A stretch of DNA of 64,000 nt from Berberis thunbergii (Eukaryota; Streptophyta; Magnoliopsida; Ranunculales; Berberidaceae), in the NCBI GenBank assembly GCA_003290165.1, contig QNQO01000458.1:716039-780038 (forward strand), read 5' to 3'. A program made the position numbers and the translations under genes. Under the pieces are notes generated by a model. The model was given only the letters and a program-made list of their open reading frames with translations, was not told where the DNA came from and made no database searches. Of this stretch, positions 23,531 to 34,227 are shown in pieces (positions within the stretch are counted from its first letter, which is position 1; every line of letters begins with the position of its first letter).

Positions 23531-23618
23531 CAGCAATTGATCTCTTATTCCTCTGGAACTTCAGTTGGGTAATACTTTGATTCTTAGGCTTACCATACAC
23601 AATACCCTTAGGAACATG
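23529..23618 (-). pseudogene. Captured ribosomal protein L15 fragment
   Basis: The minus strand reads [20 protein letters not shown] followed by [10 protein letters not shown], a highly conserved stretch of eukaryotic L15 of the large cytosolic ribosomal subunit. Only about 30 residues are present. It joins the TIM22 piece at GAGGAGGG, a sequence that both parents could share, which suggests joining through short homology. It has no intron border of its own at this join. Confidence 0.82.
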
Positions 23619-23894
23619 CCCCATTTCTTTTGGTAGTTGCTTGTTCAATATACTGAAAATGATGAGAATGCAGCACCTGGTAGTTGCTTGTATATGACAC
23701 CGGTGATGGTTGATACAACGACACACTTTGCACCCAAGAAACAAGCAATGTATGTGCATTCTCCTGTCCAACATACTGCTGCCCGTACTGGCTCAGACCT
23801 TTAGAGCCCTGCAGTATAAAAATTAGTCAGTACTCAATGACAGACAAACATGACCTATAAATTTCAGGGGGTAATAGAAAGATTGATCACTTAC

Positions 23895-24014
23895 AGATTG
23901 GGTTTGCAGTCCTCCCATACTGGCTGAGCGCACAGTCCCACACATACTGAACAGTTGCTTAAACTCTTTCTCTTCCACATCATCATTTATGTTCTTTACA
24001 TAGATATTCAATCC
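23895..24014 (-). pseudogene. Captured RRM exon, poly(A)-binding-protein-like
   Basis: An exon bounded by AG at 24015-24016 and GTAAGT reads GLNIYVKNINDDVEEKEFKQ then LFSMCGTVRSA. The RNP2 strand (NIYVKNI) and the F-x-x-CGT loop match RNA-recognition motifs of plant poly(A)-binding proteins, which bind mRNA tails. The exon then leaves the RRM before RNP1. A further exon begins at 23808 ([11 protein letters not shown]...). I cannot assign that one, and it runs toward the L15 piece. Another RRM family is possible. Confidence 0.5.
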
Positions 24015-24198
24015 CTGAATTAAAATACTCGCGGCATTGTATTAACAAAAAATTATAGATATTCATTCATTTATCATCATAGATATTCATTCATTTATCA
24101 TCATACTCGCGACATTGTATTAACCAAAAATTATAATATTTATTTCATGCTTTGAACAGCCCTTACAGACCATAAATAGTTAACTAATAGGAACTTAC

Positions 24199-24275
24199 CT
24201 GTTTATACTGATGTTCTGCAGGAATTGAGACTCCAAACACTTCAACACCAGATCTCAATGTCAGAGTGGTGATTC
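24199..24275 (-). pseudogene. Exon-like piece of unknown origin
   Basis: A 77-bp stretch with clean AG and GT borders encodes TLTLRSGVEVFGVSIPAEHQ. I do not recognise the parent gene. Its orientation and splice borders match the captured exons on both sides. Confidence 0.4.
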
Positions 24276-24926
24276 CTGGAAGCAAAAGAATTCTTCAAGA
24301 TACAAACAAGTTGATAACAACTGCAAAGATTATATGTTCAGTGAAGACTGATTCAGTACGAATGTAATGTGTATAGAATGAATTCTGAGATTACAATGAA
24401 AAATAAGATATGTATCAGGCAGTATTCGAGATTGCCACTCTCCTATTTGAGCAAAGCTCAATGTACAAATACTTTCTTACAGGAATGAATCCTTTGTTTC
24501 TTTTGCTAACTCTTATTTATAGCAATCAGAATTAACATTGACTAACAGTGGATCTAACAGAACATTCTCTAATTAACAGAGCACCTAACAGAATGTCTTT
24601 ACAGACTAACAGAGCACCTAACAGGAATGTCTTTACAGACTGCCACAGAATAAAATTGTTTCACAATGGAACACCTCCCATTTGAAAGCCTTGCCTTGTA
24701 TTGAGAGATATTAGTACAATGTCATCCATTCCGTATAGCTGATATAATCTCCTCTTTTCACCTAACTCAACAGTATCAAATTGTTTCACGATGCATCAAA
24801 TCTCATATGTTTTGGTTGTGAGAGAAGGAAGAAAAGCAAAATCAAATTAGCTACACATTGGTGGTGAAAGAAGGAAGAAAAGCAACTATACTTCTATGCA
24901 GAGTTCTGATATATATCAACTCTTAC

Positions 24927-26005
24927 CTGCTTCTCCTTCTTCAGAAAATCCTCAACTGCAGCAATTTTATCTGCACATGCTTTCTCCAGTTCAGATAGCA
25001 TAGCCTTCTCTCTCTTCCCTAAAGAAAAATCAGTTTCTGAGTTAAAAATGTAAGCATAGTTTGTTTCTAGGACAATGGAACAAGTGAACTGAATCCACTC
25101 CTTACTTTGTTGTTCGTAACAGATGAAAAGCTTTTCCTTTTCTTCTTCAAATTCGCTAAATATTTCTGCCAAAACGCATAGCCACAACATTTGGAACTGT
25201 GAGCACAATGAATAACATAATCTGGAAACAATTTAGATCTTCCCTCATCTGAATTTAAAAATTTTACCTATGTTTTGGCCTGAATATGTTATATAGGACC
25301 ACTTTTAAGGACTACCGATATGAGTTCCTTGTGCAAATAAGGATCCTGAGTACACAAAATTATGACACCATAAGTAAGTCATATTTATGTATGGATAGAA
25401 AACATAAGGCAAGAAACATTATTAAATGTAAGAGCATGAACATGGTGGTCTCTAGAAACTGCTTAACTGTGTTTCATGTGCAAAGCCTAACTAATACAGT
25501 AATACTAATCAACATAAGATATATTGACTTTGTTTCAATCAGGATTTTATCTAACATCTTTTTCCTGGGATTAACCTTTCCATTCACATACTGGCTATTT
25601 CATTTAACATCTTTCCAAATCTTAAATCTAGAGATTTACATTTCGTAGTACCATATAACAGCTAGGCCTGTTATCATCCCAATCATTCAGTTGAATATCA
25701 TAAAAGATAACAGCTCAATGTGTATGAATATGTTCTCTGCTCTGAAAGTACTTTAAGTTCACATCAAGTTACCTTTAAAAGCCTGATGATGTGATGCTTT
25801 CTCCTTGCAAAATTGTCATAAACATTCTTGAATTTGGTGGATTCATTCTTAAGGGAATATTTCCACTGCCATTCATGAAAACACATATGATCATTAAACC
25901 AAATCTTCAAGCATTCCAGTTAAAAAATCTACATTGAGCATTAAACCTCAGTATACTCAACCCACCTCTTTGAAACTCTTTGAAAGTGCCTTCACAAAAC
26001 TCTGC
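24927..26005 (-). pseudogene. Captured coiled-coil gene, four exons
   Basis: Four exons with AG and GT borders lie in order at 26005-25966 (QSFVKALSKSFKE), 25865-25773 (WKYSLKNESTKFKNVYDNFA...), 25165-25106 (EIFSEFEEEKEKLFICYEQQ) and 25018-24927 (KREKAMLSELEKACADKIAA...). The spliced product is charged and heptad-like, so a coiled coil is likely. It recalls C-terminal parts of meiotic chromosome-axis proteins, but I cannot confirm that. The exon order and spacing suggest one continuous genomic segment was captured with its introns. Confidence 0.5.
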
Positions 26006-26029
26006 CTGTCAGTAGAGTAAAAGTTATAC

Positions 26030-26659
26030 TTCAACGATGTTGAAATATCTGATGGAATCCTTACCAAGGAAATCAAATTGTAAGCAGAAAAATCAGAACA
26101 TTACTTCCATCATTAAAAGCCTCAAATTCACAAATGATTTACTCGTCAACGTACAGAACCAAAACAACATTGGAAGAATCTTATATTGTAAATTTGCCAT
26201 CTACCTGTAACTTGTTCGGAGGAACCAGTTCAACATTTTCTACTTTAAGTGTGCAACAGCCCACTGTCTCTGCCTCATCATCCTGCAAAGACAACAAACC
26301 AAAATAAGAACAGCCAGATAAGGCTTAAGTCTAGAGACACTACGCTTTAGTCGCGTGGATAATTTTTTTTTTTTTAAGAGTAAGCCTGTATTAACACTTT
26401 TCCAAAGTAAAAAACCTGAAACATGTCAGAATTACATTAGAAAGGATAGTATACAAGAGATAATGATTAAGAGTAGCATAAATTAAACTGTTTTATATAT
26501 ACCTTCAGTAGCCTTGTCTTCTCATATTTCTCCTTGTCACTTTGACCATTTAATGAACTGCTAGCAGCCAAGAAGACATATTTGAACTCTTTTGGATTAA
26601 TTGGATCGTTCCAAAAGGCTAACCATGTCACAATGTTGTCATGCTTTACTTCTTTCCAC
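26030..26659 (-). pseudogene. Captured DNA topoisomerase I exons
   Basis: Three pieces in gene order encode plant nuclear topoisomerase IB, which relaxes supercoils. 26659-26503 reads [20 protein letters not shown], then [10 protein letters not shown]. 26282-26215 reads DDEAETVGCCTLKVENV. 26078-26030 reads FDFLGKDSIRYFNIVEV. The exons for the RYLID/ALRAGNEK region between the first two are absent, as is the active-site tyrosine region. The acceptor before the third piece is CAA instead of CAG, so that exon would probably be skipped. Confidence 0.92.
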
Positions 26660-26899
26660 CTGAACCAGCAACACAGATATTTCAGAACCTGGACAAAACT
26701 GATTGGACTTCTACTTCTATTTATCATACTATATATGCAGAATTATTTGGTATGTTGCAGCTATAGAGTGAACTTGATCAAAGCATGCATGCTGGGACTA
26801 TTCAGATCTGGGCTTTGCAAAAGAATTTTGTTCAATGTTTACCTTTGCTTCAAATCAGGAAGATAAAAACAACTCCCAAATTTTGCCTCCTCTAGAATC

Positions 26900-28030
26900 T
26901 GGAGTTGGAAAGCCTAGATATGAAGCTATAAAAACAAAACACCAAAAAAAATAAATTTTCCTTTTTCACTCACAAAGGAAGAAATAAGTCTTCCAACTAT
27001 GTAAAACAAGAAATAAGTCAGACATTGCAGATACTGAAAGTAAGCCAACAACACAAGTAAATGTTACTTAGGAGAATGGTACTTAACTGAACTTTACATA
27101 TTGAGGCCTTATATCTGTGCCAACATGTTAGAGAATGATACTTAGGAGCTACTTCAAAGGACAAATCATATACAAACAATCCTAGCAGTAAATGTTAATT
27201 ATCAAAAGCAAAGAAGGGGCCTTTCTTTGTTTTAAGCCACAATGAAGTAAGAAATGGTAGAGGCAAACTTCACACTCTTTAGTGCATTGTCTTATAATTG
27301 AAGCTACTCTGCAACTTCTTGAACCCCCATTACAAACTATTATGAAACCCCCTGTTAAACAGGCTATTCTGCAACATCTTAAAAACTCCATTGAACAAAT
27401 TACTCTGACACTTCTTGCAAACTCCATTTAACAATGTACATTTCTAGAGCGACTAATCAAATCCCATGAACAAAAACATCAACGAGAAGCAAGAAAGCCA
27501 CATAATAGAGAAAAAGAATCAACCTATACTGAAAGGCTCTATAACATTGACAAAACAACAGTGTATCTAACCTAAACTTACCAATAAAAACAATTGAAAA
27601 ACAGGAAAATGAACTAACAAAGAAACGATTCTAAACAATCCTTTGGGATGAACTCTACATGATGAAAACTATGTTTCTGTAAAACAAAACCTCACAGTCT
27701 TTACAGCATTATGTTCCAATTGAAATTAATCTACAACCTCTTAAAACCCCACTAAAAGACCCACTCTGCAACTTCTTAAACCCATCAAATAAGCTACTCT
27801 GAAGCTTTTTGAAAAAAACCTACTAGAACCTCTCAAACACCAAATCAAACATTCCACATTTCTCAAGTTTCTAACAAAACTCCATTATGAAAAACAGTAT
27901 AAACAAGCAAGGAAATCATACAAAATGAACTAACTAGAAAAACAATCAAATTCTACCCTTTAACACGTGAAACATTATACAAATTATATGATAAAAAAAA
28001 CCCAAAAAATGAAAAAATGGTTCCATAGGT
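26900..28030. repeat. Non-coding stretch with a diverged ~420-bp duplication
   Basis: The block TCACACTCTTTAGTGCATTG... at about 27268-27340 recurs in diverged form at about 27689-27752 (TCACAGTCTTTACAGCATTA...). Similar CTACTCTGCAACTTCTT motifs follow in each copy. I see no coding exon. It is probably intron or promoter sequence of the captured transporter gene that begins at 28121. Confidence 0.5.
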
Positions 28031-28036
28031 TCTCAC

Positions 28037-28121
28037 CCCAAGAAGGATTGGAATCAATACAGTAGTCCAAGTCCTGCAACTGCTCCATTGGAGGGTGTGA
28101 GATTTGTGCCTCTGCTGCCAT
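28037..28121 (-). pseudogene. Captured first exon of a nucleobase-ascorbate transporter
   Basis: The minus strand starts with ATG at 28121 and reads MAAEAQISHPPMEQLQDL followed by YCIDSNPSW, then a GT donor. The EQLQ-x-L-x-YCIDSNPSW segment is the conserved N-terminus of plant NAT proteins, membrane carriers of purines and pyrimidines. No later NAT exon follows downstream. Sequence upstream of the ATG could include its promoter. Confidence 0.72.
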
Positions 28122-28269
28122 TGTAGAAAATTCTCTGAAGAAGAAGAAAGTAAAGAGAAGAGAAGAGAGAAAATGAGAATATTAGTGAGTTCCTTTAATA
28201 GCAGAAAAATACACTATCATTCTCTGATTAAACAAGATCTATTAATGACATGAGTGAACATATGCATAC

Positions 28270-28385
28270 CTGAGCTGCTTCACAAATGGCTACAACTCGA
28301 GGACTCGATCTTACTGCATAAACAACAGATTTGAACTTCAGGGAATGTACATAAGAATGGGACTTCAAGGAATAAAATTGAACAA
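28270..28385 (-). pseudogene. Captured ATG18-like WD-repeat exon
   Basis: An exon with AG and GT borders reads VVQFYSLKSHSYVHSLKFKS followed by VVYAVRSSPRVVAICEAAQ. This matches the propeller blade region (V-RFYSL-S-SYVH-LKF, V-VRCS-RVVA) of plant ATG18f/g/h-like proteins, which bind phosphoinositides in autophagy. Only one exon is present. Confidence 0.68.
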
Positions 28386-28441
28386 CTGTTGGCAAAATTG
28401 AACAACTGTTCCCAAACATAATTTAAGCTTCAGCTAGTTAC

Positions 28442-28763
28442 CTTAAAATGAACAATCACGTGCCCGTAGTGTATTTTACTCAACTCCACTTTTGCTGCCA
28501 CCATTACATTGCTTCCAACATAGTTGTACACGGCATACCCTCCAATTGCAGTAGCAATTAACCCGAGGAAAATGACCCACACAAAGTTCCAACTAAACTC
28601 ACTTTGGTACTTTTTACCTGCATTTTGCCATAGCAGAATATCAATAACAAATTAATAATAATGGTTGAAGTTTCTCGTCAATGGAAGACTTAACCTCGGC
28701 AAGTATTCTTGCATTTGCATTCAGGGCATTGACAACCAAGTTTCTCTATGCATTCATCCACAT
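28442..28763 (-). pseudogene. Captured vacuolar sorting receptor exons
   Basis: The exon at 28763-28695 reads DECIEKLGCQCPECKCKNTC, the cysteine-rich calcium-binding EGF-like repeat of plant vacuolar sorting receptors. The exon at 28618-28442 continues with FSWNFVWVIFLGLIATAIGG and YAVYNYV, the single transmembrane helix with the short basic stop after it. These receptors carry soluble cargo to the vacuole. The cytosolic YMPL sorting tail is replaced by unrelated residues. Both exons keep AG and GT borders. Confidence 0.75.
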
Positions 28764-28874
28764 CTAAAGAAAGGCAAACAGCTGACTTGGTAAGCCAAAT
28801 AACATGTGGAATCATTTCAAATAATTGATTTACTTGTAAATTCACATCAGAACTCAGCAAAGCAATAGACTTAC

Positions 28875-29162
28875 TTGTGGAATCTTTTTTAGCTTTTCTG
28901 ATAATTCCTTTTGCATTTGTAAAGCTTTCTTAGCTTTTGCTAAAGCATCAAGAGACAGATTTCCACTCTTGCCAGCAGTTGAAGTTGTTGTCCCATCTGT
29001 ACTAGATTTTCTAGTTACCTCATGAGATCTGGTAACATTAACTCCCTTATTTTCATTTGTGGTAGAAATCAAAGATACCTTGATAGAAGGGGTATGACGA
29101 AGTTCTGAAGAAGGTTCAGTCACAACAGTTGATGTCACGTTTACTGATCCGAATGCAACTCC
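28875..29162 (-). pseudogene. Captured exon resembling splicing factor Prp3
   Basis: A 288-bp open exon with AG and GTAAGT borders reads ISTTNENKGVNV, then SLDALAKAKKALQMQKELSE and KLKKIP. The Ser/Thr-rich spacer followed by the ALAKAKKALQMQKEL helix resembles the middle of plant Prp3-like proteins of the U4/U6 particle (RDM16 in Arabidopsis). I am not certain of the family. Other K/E-rich nuclear proteins could share the helix. Confidence 0.42.
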
Positions 29163-30414
29163 CTGTGCAAGTGAAAAGTTTCAACCAAAGGTCACAAAAT
29201 AAATCCCGACATCATAAAAATTCTATTTTTGTGCATCCGAATAAAAAATATGTGGATGGAACAGATATAGACTACAGTAACCATATAGATAAATACAGTA
29301 ACCAAGGAAAATAAATTTGAGAACCCCTCAAGTGGCACTTGACTTATAGTAGGTATATGCTGGATAAATGCCTAAGGCAAAGAGCTTTCAGGAAAAGATT
29401 AAGTTCAAACTCCAAATAATTTAGTTAAGCACGGGAGTTCTGCCAAAAAGTGAGAGAGACATTCAATAGTTTCCATGCAAGAAAGTTGTGAAAACTACAT
29501 GACAAAAGGTGTTCCCAACAGAAGATAAATTCCACCTCAGACCAATGGCCTACTGTGTCGGCTATACGAGCCCAACAAGATTTCATGAGATGAAGAAATG
29601 TGAAACAACTTTCAATAATCAAGTGGTTGTCTTTGACTAGATACATTCTTCAATCTTTGAAGGAACACTTTTTCAGCGCCTCTCAGTTTCAGAAACTCAA
29701 TGCTAACAAACAACAGTTTGAGTAAATGCTAATTAACTGTTTGAGTAAATTTCTTCATAAAGTGATTAGAAATGTTAGTTTCAGTTGCCCAGTGTATTTG
29801 ATATAATGGGAATGTAATAGAACTATGAGCAATTCGTCAATAAATTGAAAATAAAAAGTTAATTGTATAGATATTAGTTTTAAAAATCAACTTAAAAGAC
29901 CTAATAAGGCCTAAAACAAAAATAAGTTTAGACCTTAAAATACCTTTATCATGAACTAGGCCAACCAAACTTTCAAAATCCAAATTGCAACCATAAACTT
30001 GTAAGCAATAAAAAAAAACCATACCCGGCTGATTCTAGCCCAATCCCCTGTTGAATTCCAGCACACCATCTGTGTGCTTAAAGTTTTTTTACTGGGAGGC
30101 AACATAAAAAGTTTTTAGATTATAACGATAATCAACAAAATTGCTTCTCTGAAACTAAATTTAGTCATACAATTGTATTAATAGAAATGTCAAGAAGAAA
30201 TTAACAATGAAGAAATTAACAAATTGGTACTATTTAACAAGTGCATTTAAATATCACCCTGACTTGTTTTTTTTCATTATCAGTAAGACTAGCCAAGAAG
30301 AAATTAACAATGAAGAAACTGAAATCAAATAAAGAGGAGCGAGCAACTGACAGCAACAAAAGCAGAGAACAAACAAATTCTATACTTTAAGTAGAGTGGA
30401 ACCACCATACTTAC

Positions 30415-30701
30415 TGCATAAAGCAGGACCTGGCCATCATCTATTGTTTTGAAAGACACGGACGCCTCTCTGTGCTGCAGAGATGGAAGGGAAGTGTCTA
30501 TCAACTTAACCAATAAGCAATGTACTAAACAATAAAATTGACAAGATAGAATTCCCCCTTACCACGACAGATGCTATACCAGGAAAAAGACCTGAACAAA
30601 TGACGGCACGAACCAGAGACTGGTTATGGCTCAAAGTATTATTTGCACTGGCATTCTCATCTAACAAACCAACATCTTTTAAGATAAAGTTAAACTGCTT
30701 C
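30415..30701 (-). pseudogene. Captured DExH-box RNA helicase exons
   Basis: The exon at 30701-30563 reads KQFNFILKDVGLLDE, then LSHNQSLVRAVICSGLFPGI and ASVV. The exon at 30474-30415 reads HREASVSFKTIDDGQVLLYA. This is the C-terminal helicase-associated/OB-fold region of plant DHX36-type DExH helicases (DExH3/DExH5 class), which unwind structured RNA. The motor domains are absent. Both exons have good splice borders. Confidence 0.85.
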
Positions 30702-31244
30702 CTAAGAGAAAATCCATTATACAACAAGCTAGTTTTTCTAATTGAATGAAGAAACACTTTCAATCAAAATGCCAATCCATTTACTAAACCAAAAGTAGTA
30801 GTATAAGTAGCAGTAGTAAGCAACCAGTTGATTGAATTAACTTTATTTCTGTATGTTCATTTCGGGGAGCTTTCAAACATACTTAAATAACTTGTAACAT
30901 GTATCTTGTTCATTCATAAAAATTTAAGCTTCACAACAGGGGAAGTTAAAGACCACATTTCGGAGAAGTTCAGTCTATACAGAACATTAGTCTCCTTATC
31001 AGTTTCTTCAATGGAGGTGACAAACATATAGTCAATTAAAATTCTTTGAACAGAATAACAATAATCAAGTTTATTCTCATTAGCTTCTTTAACATCCGTC
31101 AATAACACTGACAGACAGAAGTGAAGAGATGAAAAAACATTAAAAATAGCAGCTATATACCCAAGAAAATGCTGGGAAAATCTACACATGGTGCAAATAA
31201 AATCATTAATTTGTTATATTTGAGTAAATACAGAAATATATACC

Positions 31245-31560
31245 CGGCTTCTTCAAAAGCTTGCCAGCATCTTGTGCCTTCTTCATATAGCCTTCACTGC
31301 TTTAGCCTTTATATAAGCCACATCTACAAGTAACTTTCCTTCTTTCTCTTTCTTACCACGGTGTCCACCCTGCAATTTTTCAGTGTCCACGTACTTAATG
31401 ACTCTAGACAAACTCCCCGCCAACAAGGAATATGATTCAGTTAATGCATCTGCAAAAGTGATGATAAAACATACATGTTATATGTCATCGCCTTTGTCCT
31501 CCATCTCTTGAGCAGCTTCCAGCCTACGACGCTTCTTTCGTGGCAAGTTTTTCTACATCA
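31245..31560 (-). pseudogene. Two exon-like basic pieces, parent unknown
   Basis: One piece near 31560-31500 reads KNLPRKKRRRLEAAQEMEDK. The other, 31369-31245, reads GKLLVDVAYIKAKAVKA up to a TGA, with a shifted frame continuing MKKAQDAGKLLKKPG. Both look like conserved basic nuclear or nucleolar protein segments, but I cannot name the gene. Confidence 0.4.
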
Positions 31561-31995
31561 AAGTAGTGCCTCCACATAATCAACATTTATGTCGTAACAA
31601 GCATCCAGAAATGAAACAAACTAGAGGGAACAATTATGAAACCTCTCGCAGATGAATAATAAATACACACAAGCGTGATGAGAAGGAAGAGAGATGAGTG
31701 AAATGTTGACAAATAAATATCTTGAACAGTATTCAAGTGCATGTAGTACTGGGGATGTTGGAAAGCAATGGTTAAACTGAGGACATAAAGATCGTCAAAA
31801 AGGACAACTTACTTCTTGATCAACCATTTACGTAGCATATCCGGGAAAAAATTACAATCTAAAGCTAAATATAACTTGATCAACCACTTCTTTTCAGAAA
31901 TTGTAGGGATGGTGCAACCTTAATTGATCAACTACCAATAAACGTTGGCGAGATATTAATGTAACAACCTTAATTCACAAAATGAAGAAAATTAC

Positions 31996-32210
31996 CTTGC
32001 TACAACCAGGTACTAAGTCTTGAAGAAATTTCATCCTTTCACTGATCTTCTCCTTTCTTACCTGCAAAGAAGAAATCCCCCTTGGTAAAAAAAAACTCCC
32101 AGAAGTAATAACTAAATTGAACAAGATCAATGCTTCACATAGAATACTTACTCGCTCTGCAAGACTGTGGCTGTTTGTTGCATGACCCCTTCTTGATCTA
32201 ACATGAATTA
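31996..32210 (-). pseudogene. Captured bHLH transcription factor exons
   Basis: The exon ending at 32152 reads [16 protein letters not shown] and the exon 32061-31996 reads [20 protein letters not shown]. Together they form the basic region and first helix of a plant bHLH factor of the BEE/CIB-like group, with the H-E-R DNA-contact pattern (H, E, R of [17 protein letters not shown]). The intron between LAER and V/RKEKIS is at the usual place in this group. The loop and second helix are missing, so dimerisation would fail. Confidence 0.88.
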
Positions 32211-32464
32211 TTATACCGAACAAATACATCATGAGTTTTACTATACTTCACAAAAATTGATTCATTTACCATACTACTCTGGATGCTCTTAGTACACACT
32301 TTCTAAACGTTAATCACCTAATAGTACTTCACAATCAATACATCGACCTTAATGAAATTCAAGGATTCGACTTTGTACTCCCCACATCCACCACCAATGT
32401 ACTCTTCCCCATACAGGGACGAGGATGTATTCAAAATTGATTCCCAAAAGAATTCTCTACTTAC

Positions 32465-33325
32465 ACTGTAACAACATGTCCACCAAAGGTGTAGAGAATA
32501 TTAGTAGCTCCAGTGAAGTACAAAACCAGTTTAGTTGGGGCTGAGTGTTGCACCCCATCAACCTGCCATAAATAAAACCCAAAAACTAATTAACACCAGT
32601 AATCAAACAAAACTGAAGCATAAATGGGTAACTCTACACCAAAACCCTTACCTGACCATGAAAAAGAGCAACAACAGTCATGTACCAAGCTGTATAAGTG
32701 GTCATTCCAAGCCCCAAAAATGACCATATTCGGTAGTTGTGGAACGAAGGTATGAACACAGTAGTCGCATAGCAAGCACCGAATATATAAGTCCATGTTC
32801 TCTTATCCAGTCGATCGTTAACGTAGTATATGTTACTGTCCAAAATCAAACCAAAACAAAATCCAAGATTAAAATTCAATCCAGTTTTTCAGATCAGAGC
32901 TACAACATGAAATAAAAACTTCCTAGCATAGATAAGTTATTTGAACCACCACAAGTATTGGGTGCCGAGAACAAGTATAACTAGTCCAAGCACACACATC
33001 TCAGTTTAGTGTAGCCGAGTCATCCTAAATACCAAGATTGTAGGTGGTTGACTGACTTAGTCACACCTGGCCGTAGTCTGTTGCACATGATTCACATAAA
33101 AATAAATTATGATATTTTATTTCGCCCATCGATGGCACTAATCTAAATATGCGATGCTAATAACAGTGAACTTTTCCGAATTTTTATTACCAAACAGCAC
33201 AGACTTGCTTACCTTGCACATCCTATAAGCTGAATCACAGACCCAAAGAGTAGAAAAGTGCAATTGAAAGCCAGTCCCAAACCCTTCCAGTAAGGTCCCA
33301 GCAATCCTTCCAGCACTTTGAACCA
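32465..33325 (-). pseudogene. Captured AUX/LAX auxin influx carrier exons
   Basis: Three exons stand in correct order with AG and GT borders. 33325-33213 reads WFKVLEGLLGPYWKGLGLAF. 32835-32652 reads IYYVNDRLDKRTWTYIFGAC, then FIPSFHNYRIWSFLGLGMTT. 32572-32465 reads DGVQHSAPTKLVLYFTGATN, then TFGGHVVTV. These are near-identical in pattern to AUX1/LAX plasma-membrane auxin importers and cover about four transmembrane helices. The first and last thirds of the gene are absent. This is the best preserved capture in CACTA-1 and lies nearest its right end. Confidence 0.95.
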
Positions 33326-33689
33326 CTGCATAGTTCAGATTAACTCAAATAACCTGAGGTTTATAATTCTGAACTAAACACACTTTTTAGTCTGTTTTTA
33401 TACTCGAATTCAGACAATCAACAACATCCCGCAAGAAGATATTTCACAAGTTCATAAATAGGTTTAGAAAAAAGACCACAAGTGGAGCTAAGATATGAGC
33501 ATCAAGCTTTGGATATGAGCATTAATAAATACGAGTAACTACATATTGCAGGATCAACATATAACAATATAATCTAGGAGATAAACACATTTGAAAACAC
33601 AAAGATAAAAGCTAGTTTAGAACAGAAGCAAGTTGATTAAACAATAAATTGATACCAGGAGATAAACACATTTGAAGATCTTAAATGGA

Positions 33690-34019
33690 ACCCTAAAATG
33701 AAAATGGAAGGAGGCGAAACCAAACCGTGAAATTTTCAAGCTCTCTCTGACTCTGAAGCTCTCTCCTCGATCTCTCCTCTGCGCCAAACCTCTTTCTGAC
33801 TCTGATTTTCTCTCCTCTTCGATCTCTCCTCTGCACCAAACCTTGATCTCTCCTCTGCTCCTCGATCTCTCCTCTGCAATAGGTCAAAAATCTCTCCCAA
33901 TGACCGCGCAAACTCTATTCTTCTCCCCAATTTTTTTCGCCAAAGCGGGAAACCAGTTTTCGCCAGAGTGCGTAAGTCTTCCTCCAAGCATGCAGACCAC
34001 GTTTAAAACGCTTAGATTT
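33690..34019. other. CT-rich low-complexity stretch near the CACTA-1 right end
   Basis: Repeated CTCTCCTCGATCTCTCCTCTGC-like units lie between the captured exons and the right subterminal repeats. Arg/Glu-rich minus-strand frames over it are by-products of the repetition. Being upstream of all captured exons on the minus strand, it could contain a promoter or leader, but no clear TATA box was identified. Confidence 0.45.
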
Positions 34020-34227
34020 AGCAACGATTTTTTGCTGTTGCCCCCTATAGCCACGGTTTTTAGCCGTGGCAAATGAACCTACGGTTTACAGCCGTGGCCA
34101 TCTTTAGATATAGCCACGGTTTTAAGCCGTTGGCCACAATATCCACGGTTTTTTGCCATGGCAACTAAACCAACCGTTTAGAGCCGTGGCCAGCTTCGTG
34201 TAGCTAAATAGGCCTTTTCGTGTAGTG

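Larger units (their letters stand above)
22530..34227. mobile_element. CACTA-1: En/Spm-type transposon packed with host gene pieces
   Basis: The left end is CACTACACCAAAAATCC and the right end, reverse complemented, CACTACACGAAAAGGCC. Both are followed by clusters of short palindromic subterminal repeats. The 3-bp flanks are GAA and TAA. Removing the element restores the other arm of the surrounding inverted repeat, which proves the borders. The 11.7-kb interior shows no transposase motif (TnpA or Tnp2). It carries exons and introns of about a dozen unrelated host genes, all on the minus strand. It is therefore non-autonomous and would need a transposase from elsewhere. Confidence 0.93.

Noticed and set aside
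32465..33325. A functional auxin carrier gene
   Set aside because: Only three internal exons exist. They are flanked by unrelated genes inside CACTA termini, with neither start nor end of the gene present.
33693..34072. Arg/Glu-rich nuclear protein on the minus strand
   Set aside because: Several frames are open at once over a simple CTCTCC repeat next to the CACTA-1 end.
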